A stretch of 5,006 nt of DNA, taken from W11650 sp963550755 (GTDB taxonomy: Bacteria > Bacillota > Clostridia > Lachnospirales > Vallitaleaceae). Shown here piece after piece: positions 4,794 through 5,006 of this stretch. Position numbers and translations under genes: made by a program. The stretch lies in NCBI GenBank assembly GCA_963550755.1, contig CAUVDV010000163.1, positions 1-5,006 of the forward strand, given 5' to 3'. Positions within the stretch are counted from its first letter, which is position 1. Each line of letters starts with the position of its first letter. The notes beneath the pieces were generated by a model that did not search any database, was not told where the DNA came from, and saw only the letters and a list, made by a program, of their open reading frames with translations.

Positions 4794-4821
4794 ATTATAC
4801 ACCTTATATAATATCGGCCAA
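4794..4821 (-). promoter_or_regulatory. probable promoter of the GGDEF gene
   Basis: On the minus strand a perfect TATAAT (4799-4794) has TTGGCC (4821-4816) 16 bp upstream as an imperfect -35. Transcription would start near 4787, giving a leader of about 60 nt. The spacer is AT-rich and holds a second -10-like stretch (TATTATATAA), so the exact start is uncertain. Confidence 0.6.
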
Positions 4822-5006
4822 ACTTTCGGGAAAATAATAAGAGAAAACCAAATTCACAAAAAGCTTTTAAATTAAGAAGGTAAAAGTAAATTCCTGAAAA
4901 AACGGCGCGCCGCTTAAGGCAAAATAAATTTCTCGGTCCGCTTAAGCCATGATTTACTTGAGTTTCCGCAAAATGTAATTTCAAAAAGAATATACTGTTC
5001 CGAAGT
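4822..5006. other. intergenic region, no convincing gene
   Basis: I see no open frame with a good start and ribosome binding site on either strand. The stretch is AT-rich apart from a GC island around GGCGCGCC (4903-4910). The nine-base word CCGCTTAAG occurs twice in direct orientation (4910-4918 and 4938-4946), 28 bp apart, far upstream of the GGDEF promoter. It may be chance or an activator site. Confidence 0.4.

Noticed and set aside
4741..4800. Possible cyclic di-GMP riboswitch in the GGDEF leader
   Set aside because: The leader is only about 60 nt and shows none of the conserved stems or tetraloop receptor of GEMM-type riboswitches.
4772..4984. 70-codon minus-strand frame upstream of the GGDEF gene
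   Set aside because: It covers the GGDEF promoter, has no clear ribosome binding site, and its composition reflects translated AT-rich intergenic sequence.
1..5006. CRISPR arrays, tRNA or rRNA genes, insertion sequences
   Set aside because: No regularly spaced repeats, no cloverleaf-like segments, no rRNA-like conserved stretches and no transposase frame were seen.

Overview
The window looks like a chromosomal segment from a low-to-moderate GC member of the Bacillota, probably class Clostridia. The grounds are strong AGGAGG-type ribosome binding sites, near-consensus sigma-A promoters, TTG starts, a ROK-family repressor and an Fst-like type I toxin. No species can be named from sequence alone.

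Left part (1-673, minus strand): a MerR-family regulator starts at a TTG behind a strong Shine-Dalgarno. By an ATGA overlap it is coupled to a small membrane protein that runs off the left edge. Its promoter is a textbook MerR promoter: TTGACT and TATACT are 19 bp apart, and the spacer holds a perfect 7+4+7 dyad. The two genes are therefore probably one autoregulated, ligand-inducible operon.

Middle part (about 680-1310): about 720 bp hold no gene of ordinary size but are not empty. The main content is a compact type I toxin-antitoxin locus with the layout of the enterococcal par/Fst system. A 30-residue membrane peptide lies on the plus strand behind an extended -10 promoter. A roughly 70-nt RNA is transcribed towards it from the minus strand. 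Both share a 13-bp bidirectional terminator. Direct repeats let the small RNA pair over the toxin's translation start, 16 plus 10 base pairs if G-U pairs are counted. A 5' UTR stem can also mask the toxin's Shine-Dalgarno. Between the antitoxin promoter and the next gene are a near-consensus plus-strand promoter and two dyads that could be operators.

Right part (1310-4726): a ROK-family transcriptional regulator with badly eroded sugar-kinase motifs (plus strand) converges on a membrane-bound GGDEF protein (minus strand). The two are separated by one branched or extended hairpin with T-runs on both sides. The GGDEF protein has two membrane segments around a large extracytoplasmic sensor region, then a HAMP-like linker, a PAS-like region and a cyclase domain with SGDEF in the active site. 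It has its own promoter. Positions 4822-5006 show no convincing gene.

The MerR operon, the toxin-antitoxin locus, the ROK gene and the GGDEF gene appear to be separate transcription units. The one possible link is that a ROK-operator-like dyad overlaps the -35 box of the antitoxin RNA promoter.
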